Position numbers and translations under genes: made by a program
Assembly: GCA_026702635.1 (NCBI GenBank)
Contig: JAPPBZ010000186.1
Span: 1-5,667, forward strand
Length of the DNA stretch: 5,667 nucleotides
Reading direction: 5' to 3'
Source: Bacteroidota bacterium
GTDB lineage: Bacteria; Bacteroidota; Rhodothermia; Rhodothermales; Bin80
In this document: piece by piece, positions 5,403-5,667 of the stretch
Numbering within the stretch: the first letter of the stretch is position 1
Layout of the letters: each line of letters begins with the position of its first letter
The notes under the pieces: model-generated
The model's input: only the letters and a program-made list of their open reading frames with translations
The model's database searches: none
What the model was told of the DNA's origin: nothing

Positions 5403-5667
5403 TCACCGTTTCAGCCGGGCCCTCATAGGCCTTGATCAGGGCACGTTTAGCATCATCACGCAGGTGGTCGGCAGTTTGATGTTCATTGGTCATGGCCACT
5501 GCGCCAATGAATGCCCCTCCGGTGAGCAAGCCCCCCTGATTTGCAATCTCACTTTGAACCTTGTGGTGCCAGTCTGCAAGTGCACCTTTTTTTCTTTTTT
5601 TAAAGACGCCGTACAGTAGCTCACCAAATTTGATCACACGGCTATTTGGCTCTACACGAGCTAAGCC
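5395..5667 (-). CDS. Unrecognised protein, C-terminal part (cut by window edge)
   Basis: The minus-strand frame is open from the right edge to a TAG at 5397-5395, giving about 90 residues of a C-terminus. The first possible start inside the window is a GTG at 5637, but the frame continues upstream of it, so the gene probably begins outside. I do not recognise the family. Visible features are a basic patch FKKRKKG encoded by A-tracts, then ALADWHHKVQSEI, a glycine-rich hydrophobic stretch GGLLTGGAFIGAVAMT, and a charged helical-looking tail (HLRDDAKRALIKAYEG). The hydrophobic stretch is short and glycine-rich, so a membrane segment is doubtful. It overlaps the end of pcm by 8 bp, tail to tail. 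The clean open frame on the expected strand makes a real gene likely, but this is not certain. Confidence 0.55.
   Translation of the reverse strand, partial: GLARVEPNSRVIKFGELLYGVFKKRKKGALADWHHKVQSEIANQGGLLTGGAFIGAVAMTNEHQTADHLRDDAKRALIKAYEGPAETVII
5565..5593 (+). terminator. Weak candidate intrinsic terminator for the folP-cdaA-pcm transcript
   Basis: GGTGC (5565-5569) and GCACC (5582-5586) form a five-pair stem with a 12-base loop, followed at once by seven T residues (5587-5593). This has the form of a rho-independent terminator reading rightward. It would lie about 165 bases past the pcm stop, inside the opposite-strand gene. The stem is short and the T-run also encodes lysines on the minus strand, so it may be chance. 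Confidence 0.25.

Overview
The window looks like an ordinary chromosomal stretch from a member of the Bacteroidota, possibly the Rhodothermia/Balneolia side. The reasons are the folP-cdaA gene order, a bacterial GH3-type adenylating enzyme, a sulfotransferase of the kind found next to branched-chain aminotransferases, near absence of Shine-Dalgarno sequences before the starts, and moderate GC (judged by eye). This placement is inference from gene content. No rRNA, tRNA, CRISPR array or insertion sequence was seen.

Layout. From 1 to 433 (minus strand) lies the N-terminal part of a PAPS-dependent-type sulfotransferase, cut by the window edge. It is divergent from an inositol-monophosphatase-superfamily phosphatase (500 or 536 to 1330, plus). 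The roughly 100 bp between them hold a perfect 9-bp inverted repeat and a possible sigma70-like promoter. The phosphatase converges on a GH3-family acyl-adenylating/amido-synthetase-like gene (1397-2911, minus), with a 37-bp imperfect hairpin at the junction. A second divergent intergenic region (2912-3023) carries the best promoter candidate in the window. It reads into a tight three-gene unit on the plus strand: folP (dihydropteroate synthase), cdaA (membrane diadenylate cyclase) and pcm (protein-L-isoaspartate O-methyltransferase). A 4-bp ATGA overlap separates the first pair and a 7-bp gap the second. The end of pcm overlaps by 8 bp, tail to tail, an unrecognised minus-strand reading frame that runs off the right edge.

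How the genes may work together. folP-cdaA-pcm is a housekeeping operon: folate synthesis, c-di-AMP signalling and protein repair, co-transcribed without an obvious common pathway. On the left, the sulfotransferase and phosphatase could be linked if the phosphatase removes PAP, the by-product of sulfotransfer. This is a testable hypothesis only, since the motifs fit several IMPase subfamilies. I found no convincing sign of a wholly new system. The points most worth checking are the paired ACATGT sites in the left divergent region, the sulfotransferase/phosphatase pairing, the unassigned substrate of the GH3 enzyme, and the right-edge gene with its A-tracts.
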